In this document: positions 1-7,992 of the stretch, one piece after another | How positions within the stretch are numbered: the stretch's first letter is position 1 | How the letters are laid out: each line of letters begins with the position of its first letter | Source: Calditrichota bacterium | Lineage (GTDB): Bacteria; Calditrichota; Calditrichia; RBG-13-44-9 | NCBI GenBank assembly: GCA_024276455.1 | Contig: JAJRXE010000533.1 | Span: forward strand, 1-14,842 | DNA length: 14,842 bases | Direction: 5' to 3' | Notes under the pieces: generated by a model | Seen by the model: only the letters and a program-made list of their open reading frames with translations | Databases searched by the model: none | What the model was told of the DNA's origin: nothing | Made by a program: the position numbers and the translations under genes

Positions 1-279
1 CTGGGTAATCATCAACAAACTTTTCACCTTGTCCGTAACGCTGGCCAGGCGTAATTTTCCCCCCGCATTCTGCAGGGAAGTCATGCAGGCCATTAAAACG
101 CCCAAACCGGAGCTATTCATCCACTTAACGCCTTTCAGGTCAATGACTACTTTCTTAATGTTATCTGCGATTAAGCTTTTAACCTTGTCGTGCAACGCCA
201 CCGTTTCCGGTCCACCCATCATGTTACCCGATACCGTTAGAATGGCCACATCTCCTTCAATCTTTTCCTGAATTTTCAT
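1..279 (-). CDS. STAS-domain anti-sigma factor antagonist (3' end cut by window edge)
   Basis: The 93 visible codons encode a SpoIIAA/RsbV-like STAS domain. Proteins of this family bind anti-sigma kinases of the SpoIIAB/RsbW type and free a sigma factor or another partner when unphosphorylated. Seen: an N-terminal strand pair (IEGDVAILTVSGNM), then VVIDLKGV, then WMNSSGLGVLM around residues 53-63, which is the loop carrying the phosphorylated serine. Serine 57 aligns with that phosphosite by analogy. The family usually has Asp before the two serines; here it is Asn55. Typical members are about 100-115 residues, so only a few residues should lie beyond the edge. The start is supported by GGAGGAGC placed 4 bases before the ATG. 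It begins 19 bases after the stop of the MltD-like gene, so it is probably the last visible gene of that operon. Which anti-sigma factor it serves cannot be told from here. Confidence 0.9.
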   Translation of the reverse strand, partial: MKIQEKIEGDVAILTVSGNMMGGPETVALHDKVKSLIADNIKKVVIDLKGVKWMNSSGLGVLMACMTSLQNAGGKLRLASVTDKVKSLLMITQ

Positions 280-298
280 AAAAGCTCCTCCATCGTTG

Positions 299-2053
299 TT
301 AATTTTTTGTTGCTACCGGGATTAACACAACCATTCCTGGTCGAAGATAATCATAGTCCGTTTTCAGATTAAAATATAAAACAAAATTTACCGGAATTCT
401 AAATACATTTTCAGCTATTTTCCAAATCGTGTCTCCAGGCTTCACCCGGTAGGGTATTAAGCTAATTTCCGGGCGATTTTGAAGAAAGTTTTGCAGCAAC
501 CGGGTGTGGAAAGCCAATCTACGTTTCAGGAAGGTTTCCGGATCCACAAAACGGAAATCCAGGCGAATTTTTTCACCGGGGTAAATTTTCCAGCGGCGCC
601 CGAACCCATTGAGCTCTCGCAAAACCCGGGAAGGAACCTTCAACCAGCGGGCGTAATGCTCCAGGGTTTCGTTGGCAAAAACCTCCGCCCAATCGCCGGT
701 GGGGGCCAGGCATTCTTTCAGTTGCTGCAAAATCTCTTTTTGAGAAATTTTTTGTAACCGTTTTGTTTCGGTGGGAGCTTCATTTTGTTGCTGGAGGGAA
801 GCATAAACCACCTCATTCCAGAGAGGGACTGCGGGGCCGTTGCTCACAAACTCCACCCGTGGTTGTTGGGAGACTTCGTGACCGAACACGCCCGCCAGGT
901 AATCATTTTCGGAAAAGAGGGGATGGAAATAATTTTCCAGACCGGCCAGATCGACGTCCGCCGGCAGATTAATCCGATATCCCGCCGGCACCGACAACCA
1001 GCCGCGCCACACTCGCCAGCGGTAAGCCGGATTAATCTCCTTCAACCTGTTCAGAGCAATGCCCAACTTCCTGGCCAGCAAGGGCAATTTCACCGGTTTC
1101 TTCAAACGGTACTGCACAGTTGGCAACACATCCGGCGGCTGAATGTGGGCAAAGTGCTGTTCCCGATGGCGCATGATCTCCACCACCGCCAGGAATTCCA
1201 GGTAAAAATTGCGGGAAGCAAATCCAAAGCGGCGATGCCGGAACTTAGCGCGGATTTGCAGGTAATCTTTGCCGTAGCGGCGCACCGCCCGCCGAATCCC
1301 GGCCAGACCGAAATTGTAGGCGGTAATTGCCAGCGCCCAATCGCCCACCTGCTGGTAATTCATTTTTAATAAGCGAGCGGCCGCCCGGGTAGAAGCAATC
1401 GGATCGTAGCGCTCGTCCACAATCCGGTTCACTTTCATGTAAAGACGTCCGGTGGAGCGCATGAACTGCCACATTCCCACCGCGCCAACTTTCGACCGCG
1501 CCCGGGGATTAAAACCCGATTCAATGAAAGCCAGGTAAGCCAGTTCCTCGGGCAAATCGTAACTGCGAAAAACTTCCCTCACATAAGGTAAATAAAGCTG
1601 TGCCCGGCCTAACGCCTGGTAAAACCGGTCTTTCATTCCCTGCTGCGCCCGGAGGCGTTTGGCCGCGGTACGAAGTTCCCGGGGATTCGCCCCGGTACCA
1701 AATAATTGCAAAAGGTACTTCTCGAACGGCTGGAGCGCCGATTCACTCCGGGAACGTTTCCGGGCCAACTCGCGAAGAATGCGGGCGATTTCCTTTTTTA
1801 CCTGCGCAATCCGTTTCTCCCGGGCTCCCGGCGCTACCGTGGAGTCGAACGTTACAATTTTGTACAGAATCCAGGGTTTCTTCGAATCGTGAATCAGCAC
1901 CTGATCGCTGGAATAAACCGTGAGCACTTTCTTCCAGAATTCAATCTCCGGACGCAACTCGTCCTGGTAGGGCCAATCGGTCAGCTCAAAGGCGCTGAGC
2001 ACCCCGAACCCAATCAGCAGCAGAACCATTCCCAACCGTAAACCACGTCTCAT
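299..2053 (-). CDS. MltD-like membrane-bound lytic transglycosylase with LysM domain
   Basis: A 584-residue peptidoglycan lytic transglycosylase (GH23 fold), which would cleave the MurNAc-GlcNAc bond and leave 1,6-anhydro-MurNAc ends in the periplasm. Seen: a signal or anchor segment at residues 7-22; a long charged helical region at 35-150; the SLT domain at about 153-300 with FIESGFNP (catalytic Glu178 by family analogy), GMWQFM at 193-198 and AYNFG at 245-249; a clear C-terminal LysM at about 533-579 (YRVKPGDTIWKIAENVF). Two weaker LysM-like stretches lie near 313-363 and 462-500, so three peptidoglycan-binding modules are possible. No lipobox cysteine is present, unlike E. coli MltD. The ATG follows the upstream stop TAA with no gap, and GGAG lies about 11 bases upstream within the preceding gene, which suggests translational coupling. 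Confidence 0.93.
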   Translation of the reverse strand: MRRGLRLGMVLLLIGFGVLSAFELTDWPYQDELRPEIEFWKKVLTVYSSDQVLIHDSKKPWILYKIVTFDSTVAPGAREKRIAQVKKEIARILRELARKRSRSESALQPFEKYLLQLFGTGANPRELRTAAKRLRAQQGMKDRFYQALGRAQLYLPYVREVFRSYDLPEELAYLAFIESGFNPRARSKVGAVGMWQFMRSTGRLYMKVNRIVDERYDPIASTRAAARLLKMNYQQVGDWALAITAYNFGLAGIRRAVRRYGKDYLQIRAKFRHRRFGFASRNFYLEFLAVVEIMRHREQHFAHIQPPDVLPTVQYRLKKPVKLPLLARKLGIALNRLKEINPAYRWRVWRGWLSVPAGYRINLPADVDLAGLENYFHPLFSENDYLAGVFGHEVSQQPRVEFVSNGPAVPLWNEVVYASLQQQNEAPTETKRLQKISQKEILQQLKECLAPTGDWAEVFANETLEHYARWLKVPSRVLRELNGFGRRWKIYPGEKIRLDFRFVDPETFLKRRLAFHTRLLQNFLQNRPEISLIPYRVKPGDTIWKIAENVFRIPVNFVLYFNLKTDYDYLRPGMVVLIPVATKN

Positions 2054-4318
2054 TTAATCCAGCTCCACTTCGTTTGCCCTCACCAAATGTTCTCGCGTCG
2101 AATGTTTACCCACCATGGGACGTCGCAAGTCGAACACACTTCCCGGAATGGAATCGGGATGAGTGATGGTCAGGTATGTCCAGTAATACTTTAGAACGCT
2201 TCGGACATAGCCCCGGGTTTGTTCAAACGCAATATTTTCCATGAAAAGGTCGCCATCCTGAGTCGGAAAGGTTTTCCGCCAGCGATCGACTCGACGGGGA
2301 CCGGCATTGTACGCCGCCAGGGCGTACACCAGATTACCCTGGTAGCGCTCCAGTAGCGATTTCAGATAATAGGAACCTAGCCGGATATTAAATTCCGGGT
2401 CAAACAATTGCCGGGCGGAGGTAAAGGGAATACGCAGCCGTCCGGCCACCTGAGAAGCAGTACCCGGAATAAGCTGCATTAATCCGTAGGCGTTGGCGTA
2501 AGAAATTGCCCGGGGATCGAAGGCACTCTCCTTTTTGATCACGCTGAGGATTAGTTCCGGCTCAATTCCCCAGCTCCGGTTCACGGAATCCAGATACGCA
2601 GTGTAATAAAATGGGTACAATTTTTTGAAGATGGGCAACATGTTTTCCAGCGGCGCGTCGCTGAATCGGGAGTTGTAAATGGAACGAAAAATTCGAAACG
2701 CTTTGCCGTAATTTCCGAACTTTTCTAACAGTTCACCCAGAGCAAAACGTTCTTTCCAGTTTTGGGTCACCGAGGTGGTGGACTCCAGCTCCCACCTGAT
2801 CCAGCGCAGCGGCAGCAGTTCCTTTAAAAAGAACACCCGCCGGAATTTACCGGCGTAATCCGAGAGGTAACTCTGCGTTTCGCCGTGCAAAGTCCAGAAA
2901 TGTTCCTGAATTTTTCGATGTGGCTCTTTCCCGTCGAACGTGAGGTAATACGCTTTCATATTGTAATAACTGTCCACCGGGTAGCGGGCCAAATCCAGAT
3001 AAATTTCTGCCTGGCGGTCGTATTGCTGCTCCTTTTCAAAAGTTTTTCCCACCCAGTACCACAACCGGGCTTTTTGCTGGGTGCTCTGCGTCCGATTGAC
3101 GGCACTGAGCCAGCTTTTGCGAGCCTGGGCAAATTTATTCTGCCGGTAATAGTTTAATCCCACCCGGAAACGCGCTTCCGTGGCCAGATTGCTGCGGGGA
3201 TATTTTTTAATGAGCGTGCGGTAAACGTTTAACGCTTTTCCCATTTCTCCAGCGTCTTCGTACAGCCAGGCCACCTTCCAGAGCACCTCCGCTCCCAGGC
3301 GGTCGGAGGGATATTTTTTTTGAAATGCCAGATAAGCCCGGATGGATTTTCCGGTGTAGCCCAAGCGGGCGTAACAGCGGGCAATGTGCAAGTCAATTTC
3401 GCGCCGCACTTTGTGAGTCCGAAATTTCGTGCGGTTTTGCAGACACCAGTTCAACACCCGTCGATACTCCCCCTGGCGATAACGTATTTCCTGAAGTAAC
3501 CATTCCAGATATTCCTTCTCGTAGGCACTCAGAGGAAAACTCTTCTGGCGGTCAATTAATTTTCGGGCGCCCAGAAACTGACGGGAAGCAAACAAATAAT
3601 AGACCATTTTTTTGAAAGGTGCCAGAGGAATTTTTCCGGAATACCCCTGTAACAGCCGGCGGTAGAGACGTTCAGAGCTTTCGTGAAAAGGGTAGGTGTT
3701 TAAAAAACGCAACGCTTGTTTACGAAAGGCAGCGGTATCGCCCCGTTGCAAAGACAACTGCATTTTTTTCAACAGCAAGGCGGTGCGCTCAAACTTCTTC
3801 GATGCCAACATTCGTTCCAGATAAATCAGAGCGGAATCAGATTGCCCCCGATTTAGATAATGGAACGCCCGCAAAGAGTCGATGAGATGGTTCACCGGGG
3901 AGCGCGGGTATTCGGTTTCGATACGAGTCAACAACCTCCAGGCCTCCACCGAATCGCCCTGTTGAAAGAGCTGCTGGGAATGGAAAAACCAGAGATAATC
4001 TTTTAACAGGGGTAATCTCGCCTCCAATTCGGCGAAATCGTTTCCAATGGCCTGGTATTCCCCGGCTTTCAGTGCCGCAAAGGCGCGTTTGAATTTGAAG
4101 ATGGGATCCACCCGGGAAAGTTGCGGTTGCTGCGACAACACTTTTTCAAACAAGCGGAACGCGGTCTGGTAATCGCCCTTCTCGTAGGAAAAGTTGGCAT
4201 CGTAATAAGCCCCCGGATCAAACTGTTCTCCAAACTGATTCTGCACCGTGCTCCAGAATAAGAGAAATATTCCTAACAGAATGGTCAGAATATGTATGTC
4301 CCGCTCTCTGGTTTTCAT
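2054..4318 (-). CDS. Slt70-like soluble lytic transglycosylase with TPR superhelix
   Basis: A 754-residue lytic transglycosylase of the Slt type (GH23). Seen: one hydrophobic segment at residues 8-23 (ILTILLGIFLLFW), a signal peptide or membrane anchor; a long alpha-helical TPR-like region at about 40-560, with repeats clearest at 304-337, 341-374 and 378-410; and a C-terminal SLT domain at about 580-720. Catalytic Glu597 sits in IKKESAFDP, followed by YGLMQLIPGTA (611-621) and AYNAGP (669-674). The order of helical superhelix then catalytic domain is that of E. coli Slt70 (about 645 residues); this one is longer at the N-terminus. It is the first gene of the operon, with a candidate promoter just upstream. 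The start codon has only GTAGGG directly adjacent and no well-spaced Shine-Dalgarno, but no better in-frame start exists. Function is confident; substrate preference is not visible. Confidence 0.93.
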   Translation of the reverse strand: MKTRERDIHILTILLGIFLLFWSTVQNQFGEQFDPGAYYDANFSYEKGDYQTAFRLFEKVLSQQPQLSRVDPIFKFKRAFAALKAGEYQAIGNDFAELEARLPLLKDYLWFFHSQQLFQQGDSVEAWRLLTRIETEYPRSPVNHLIDSLRAFHYLNRGQSDSALIYLERMLASKKFERTALLLKKMQLSLQRGDTAAFRKQALRFLNTYPFHESSERLYRRLLQGYSGKIPLAPFKKMVYYLFASRQFLGARKLIDRQKSFPLSAYEKEYLEWLLQEIRYRQGEYRRVLNWCLQNRTKFRTHKVRREIDLHIARCYARLGYTGKSIRAYLAFQKKYPSDRLGAEVLWKVAWLYEDAGEMGKALNVYRTLIKKYPRSNLATEARFRVGLNYYRQNKFAQARKSWLSAVNRTQSTQQKARLWYWVGKTFEKEQQYDRQAEIYLDLARYPVDSYYNMKAYYLTFDGKEPHRKIQEHFWTLHGETQSYLSDYAGKFRRVFFLKELLPLRWIRWELESTTSVTQNWKERFALGELLEKFGNYGKAFRIFRSIYNSRFSDAPLENMLPIFKKLYPFYYTAYLDSVNRSWGIEPELILSVIKKESAFDPRAISYANAYGLMQLIPGTASQVAGRLRIPFTSARQLFDPEFNIRLGSYYLKSLLERYQGNLVYALAAYNAGPRRVDRWRKTFPTQDGDLFMENIAFEQTRGYVRSVLKYYWTYLTITHPDSIPGSVFDLRRPMVGKHSTREHLVRANEVELD

Positions 4319-4359
4319 CCCTACGGCAACCGCCTTTTTTAATTCACATCCTTGTATTG

Positions 4360-4389
4360 ATAATAATCGTCAACAACCAGGGATGTAAA
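4360..4389 (-). promoter_or_regulatory. Candidate sigma70-type promoter for the lytic transglycosylase operon
   Basis: Read on the minus strand, TTTACA at 4389-4384 (five of six bases of the -35 consensus) is followed after 18 bases by TATTAT at 4365-4360 (five of six of the -10 consensus). This would start transcription near 4353 and give a leader of about 35 bases before the ATG at 4318. Spacing and location fit, but the housekeeping promoter consensus of this phylum is not certain, so this remains a prediction. Confidence 0.45.
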
Positions 4390-4580
4390 GTGATTAATTA
4401 AAAATATTTCCGAAAAAAATTTTCAATTCCGCCTCCGGACGCCTAAACGTGTTCCGGTATTAATTCTTTTTCCCGCGTTGACATGCGTCACTTAATTTCC
4501 CAATGGTATTCCGATAATTATTGTTTTAAATTACTCAACAAAATTAAATGGTTTTTTAACAGAAAAGAAATTGCATTCGA

Positions 4581-4901
4581 ATGAAATCTAATTTTCCCCT
4601 GCTGTCTCTAATTCATATCTCTCTCTACCTATTGTTTATTCTTGTAAGCGTCGAATGTTCAATTAAACCGCACCAGGTTCCCAAAACCATGCAAGGCAGA
4701 ATTTTTGTTACCGGAAATGAACCGTTCACGCAACTGGCTATAGAGGTTTCTCCCCAGGAGGTTTACCTGATTTCCAAGGATTCTCCCGATTATCGCGCCC
4801 TCTGGAAACTACAGGGCAAAATGGTAAAACTCACGTACACACCGGTGGGAAAAACCCAATCGCAAATTTTAGTAAAAAGTTACCAATTGCTCAAAAAATA
4901 A
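4581..4901 (+). CDS. Small exported protein of unknown function
   Basis: A 106-residue protein I do not recognise. Seen: a hydrophobic N-terminal segment (residues 6-24) ending at VSVEC (Cys26). This resembles a lipobox, but Glu just before the Cys is atypical, so it may be a lipoprotein, a secreted protein or membrane-anchored. Residues 38-106 are beta-rich: GRIFVTGNEPFTQLAIEV, VYLISKDSPDYRALWKLQGK, then VKLTYTPVG. The pattern of short strands around 'LQGKMVKLTYTP' suggests a small OB-fold-like barrel, but this is a guess. Only a weak purine-rich stretch precedes the ATG. It lies 9 bases before the peptidase gene, whose ribosome binding site overlaps this stop codon, so the two are very likely co-transcribed. 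A partner or inhibitor role for the peptidase is possible but unsupported. Confidence 0.75.
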   Translation: MKSNFPLLSLIHISLYLLFILVSVECSIKPHQVPKTMQGRIFVTGNEPFTQLAIEVSPQEVYLISKDSPDYRALWKLQGKMVKLTYTPVGKTQSQILVKSYQLLKK

Positions 4902-4910
4902 GGAGTTCTT

Positions 4911-7900
4911 ATGCGTTCAAAACTGGTGTTTCTGATCATATTCTTATTTAGCGCCCTGCTATTTGCCCGGAATGGTGCCCCGCTGCAATCCGGCGAAAAA
5001 ATGAATCTGTCGGATGCTCCGACGTCTCAGGGACTTTATCCCCTGTGCGGCACCATTTTAATCAACGATGAACTGGTCCGGACCGCTCTGGAGAACACCC
5101 GCCTTCACAATCCAGAAGTTTACAGCGCCATGCTGGAAGCACAGCAATTCGGTTTAAATAAGACCACCGAATACCAGATTGGCGAGCTGAAAAAGTTTTT
5201 CGTCTTGAATCTGCAAACCAATCAGTTCGACGAAGTAACCGCCAAATTGTTGGCTTCCGGCAATCTCACGCAGGTGTGGGTAGACACCACCGAGCTGAAC
5301 AACGAACACGTGACTCAGAGTGAAGTCGATGCTATTTTCAATGCGCTGGAAAACCAAACTCCCGCCGAATCCCGCGACCCCAACAAAGGCATCGTGGCGA
5401 TTGACCAGCAATATTTTGGGCAACCTCCCAACAAAGACGGCGACGGGAAGTCCGATTTTCTGCTGGTGGACATTCAAGACGGTTGGGAACCGGGGAAAAG
5501 TTACGTGGCTGGTTTTTTCACCTCCTGGGATCAGACTGACAATACCGGCAGCAATCAGCGCGACATGCTTTACATCGACACCTACCCCGGTATTTACAAC
5601 AACGGGACCCGCAATCCCTACGCCCCGTTGTCGGTTTTAGCCCACGAGTACCAGCACTTGATTCATTACAACTATGACCAGCACGAAGAGACAGTGATTA
5701 ATGAAGGCCTTTCGGAAGTGGCCGAAGTGCTCTGCGGTTATCCCCTGCGCAGTCCCTCCCGCTACCTGAACAATCCGGACGTGCCCCTGTTCGACTGGGA
5801 CAATTACAGCGGCGATGTGCTGGCAGATTATTCCCGGGCGGCGCTGTTCACCCTGTACTACGACGAACAGTTAGGCGACGACTTTTTAAAAGAATTGGTG
5901 GCGGCAAAAATCGGCAATTCACCGCTGCGGGGCATCAGTGCCTTCAACCAGGTTATGAGCGACCGCGGGGTGGGATACGATTTTAACGAGCTGTTTAAAA
6001 ATTTCGTTCTGGCCAACTACCTGAACGATCGGGATATCGATCCCCACTACGGTTATCAGTATCCCCTGTCACTCAGTCCGAATGCGGTGTATTACCACAC
6101 CGACCCCAAACAGGACATTAATAACGAAAGTATCTACGCCTATGCGGTGGATTACATTGTATTCCAATATGGCGACTCTTTACAAATCACGTTCGAAAGC
6201 CCGGTTTCTTCCATTCAGGTTTACGCCTTAAAATACGGAAACACCACCACCGAAGTGGAACAAGTTCCGGTCTATCCCACCGGAGCCACGGACCAACCCC
6301 CGTACGTCATCCCGGAATTTGGCAGCACTGTAAATACGGTGGTTTTTGCGGTAGTGAATCTTTCTCAGGTAAACGGCTACTATTCGTATCATTCCATCGG
6401 GAAAGAGCAAGCCTTTTTTGTCGAGCACAAATACGACGATGGTTCACCGGATCCTTTTAGCGGCAGTGCCACCTTTCTGGGATTTGGTGACAACAAAATC
6501 GGTAGCGGTTGGGCGGTTAAATTCGAACCCGAAATTCCCTCCAACCAACTGGTTTCCGCCTCCATTATGGCGGCCTTTTCACAAGAGTTCAGCGGTTCTA
6601 ATGTTCCGGCCGACGCCCCGAAAGATTTTGAATTTCACATCTGGGAAGACAACAACGGCACACCGGGGAACGATTTGATTCCCCCCTTTATTGTCAGCAC
6701 CGATCGGGCCAGTTTCAACCGGGAATTTCTGAATATCGATCTCAGTCAATACAGCGAACAATTGACCAACATCGGCACCGTGTACGTTGGCTTCCTGGAA
6801 AACGACACCATTGGCACCTACGTCGGGATGGACAACTCCACCCCCACCAATTTCACCTTTGGCTATTCCCAATTCAGCGGCGAATGGCAGTGGGTTCCCA
6901 TGGAGAATCTGAAAGTGGGAAGCACCCCGTTGGCGGGCTGGAACATGATGATGCGGGCCGTCTTCTCCTATTCGGATACCACCCAACCGGTGTTCACAGT
7001 TGGCTATTTCCAGAATCCCATTTTCAGCGAACAGCTGGATATTTTTGTGGTTGGGTCGTCCCGACTCAGTCCCGACCGCCTGATTGCCACCATGCTTTTT
7101 AACGGTACCTTAGACACGCTGCAGCTCCACGGGGTTCCCAACACCGCCGAACAGGTGTTAACCGACAACAACGTGACCCTGACCAGCAGCGGTGAATTAC
7201 AAATCCGGGTTTTCGGCACCAACAAATACGGCACCAAACAAGAAGACACCACTTTTGTGTTCAATGTGCAATTCATGGAATCGCGTTACGGCGGCAAGAT
7301 TGCCTCGGCCAGTCGGAGGTTGCAGTTAGACATTCCGGCTGAAGCGCTTTCCCGGGACATGTATTTGATTGCTTCCGACCACCCGGCCGAGGTGCTGAAT
7401 CCGGCGCTCCAAGCGCTGGCCGGCCGAGTCAGTCCTATTTACACCATCAGTCCCGCAGGAACCCGTCTGGACAAAGCGGCGGTCTTACAAATCCAGCTTG
7501 ACCGTTCCCAGTTCTCTCCCGAAGCGCGGGATGAGCTGGCCATTGCCTATTGGAAGGAAGATCACTGGACAATACTACCCTCGCAATGGTCGCAGGACGG
7601 CACGGCCCTGGTGGCGAATATTTCGCAGTTAGGGCATTTCACCGTGGTTAACCAATCTCTGGTCAGCGTGGGAACGGAATCTGATCGGGAACTCCCCCGG
7701 GAGTTTGCGTTACTGCAAAATTATCCCAACCCGTTTAATCCTGCCACCACCATTGTTTACACCCTGCCGGAAGCCAGTCAGGTGGTTTTAAGCATTTACG
7801 ATGTGTTGGGCCGAGAGATTAAAACGTTAGTGAACAACACCCTGCCCGCGGGACGTTACCAGGTTACCTGGGACGGAACCGACCAAGGTGGTCGTCCGGT

Positions 7901-7976
7901 GAGCAGCGGAATTTACATTTACCGCCTGAGGGCCGGTCACTTTACCAAAACCATGAAAATGCTACTGACTCGATAA
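4911..7976 (+). CDS. Secreted HExxH metallopeptidase with type IX secretion sorting domain
   Basis: A 1021-residue secreted protein. Seen: signal peptide at residues 1-19 (VFLIIFLFSALLFA); a metallopeptidase region at about 160-375 with the zinc motif HEYQH at 245-249 and NEGLSE at 264-269, where Glu265 would be the third zinc ligand. This layout resembles hyicolysin-like (M30) gluzincins, an assignment made from memory of the motif. Asp-rich NKDGDGKSD at 174-182 could bind calcium. A beta-sandwich region lies at about 497-690; a ZU5-like beta domain (LDIPAEAL ... LGHFTVV) at about 793-915; and a type A C-terminal sorting domain at about 930-1021 (LLQNYPNPFNP, then GRYQVTWDGTDQGG and SGIYIYRLRAG). 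That last domain targets cargo to the type IX secretion system. AAGGAG 5 bases before the ATG fixes the start. It likely acts outside the cell; the substrate is unknown. Confidence 0.9.
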   Translation: MRSKLVFLIIFLFSALLFARNGAPLQSGEKMNLSDAPTSQGLYPLCGTILINDELVRTALENTRLHNPEVYSAMLEAQQFGLNKTTEYQIGELKKFFVLNLQTNQFDEVTAKLLASGNLTQVWVDTTELNNEHVTQSEVDAIFNALENQTPAESRDPNKGIVAIDQQYFGQPPNKDGDGKSDFLLVDIQDGWEPGKSYVAGFFTSWDQTDNTGSNQRDMLYIDTYPGIYNNGTRNPYAPLSVLAHEYQHLIHYNYDQHEETVINEGLSEVAEVLCGYPLRSPSRYLNNPDVPLFDWDNYSGDVLADYSRAALFTLYYDEQLGDDFLKELVAAKIGNSPLRGISAFNQVMSDRGVGYDFNELFKNFVLANYLNDRDIDPHYGYQYPLSLSPNAVYYHTDPKQDINNESIYAYAVDYIVFQYGDSLQITFESPVSSIQVYALKYGNTTTEVEQVPVYPTGATDQPPYVIPEFGSTVNTVVFAVVNLSQVNGYYSYHSIGKEQAFFVEHKYDDGSPDPFSGSATFLGFGDNKIGSGWAVKFEPEIPSNQLVSASIMAAFSQEFSGSNVPADAPKDFEFHIWEDNNGTPGNDLIPPFIVSTDRASFNREFLNIDLSQYSEQLTNIGTVYVGFLENDTIGTYVGMDNSTPTNFTFGYSQFSGEWQWVPMENLKVGSTPLAGWNMMMRAVFSYSDTTQPVFTVGYFQNPIFSEQLDIFVVGSSRLSPDRLIATMLFNGTLDTLQLHGVPNTAEQVLTDNNVTLTSSGELQIRVFGTNKYGTKQEDTTFVFNVQFMESRYGGKIASASRRLQLDIPAEALSRDMYLIASDHPAEVLNPALQALAGRVSPIYTISPAGTRLDKAAVLQIQLDRSQFSPEARDELAIAYWKEDHWTILPSQWSQDGTALVANISQLGHFTVVNQSLVSVGTESDRELPREFALLQNYPNPFNPATTIVYTLPEASQVVLSIYDVLGREIKTLVNNTLPAGRYQVTWDGTDQGGRPVSSGIYIYRLRAGHFTKTMKMLLTR

Positions 7977-7992
7977 AACTGAGGAGAATCCG

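Noticed and set aside
785..1369. Open frame of 194 codons on the plus strand
   Set aside because: Entirely antisense to the MltD-like catalytic region; no start signal and no recognisable domain.
4478..4490. Perfect TTGACA box and the TGAC-N4-GTCA palindrome (4479-4490) before the small exported protein
   Set aside because: No matching -10 box at 16-19 bases (the sequence there is CAATGG) and the palindrome has only 4-base arms, so I could not call a promoter or operator.
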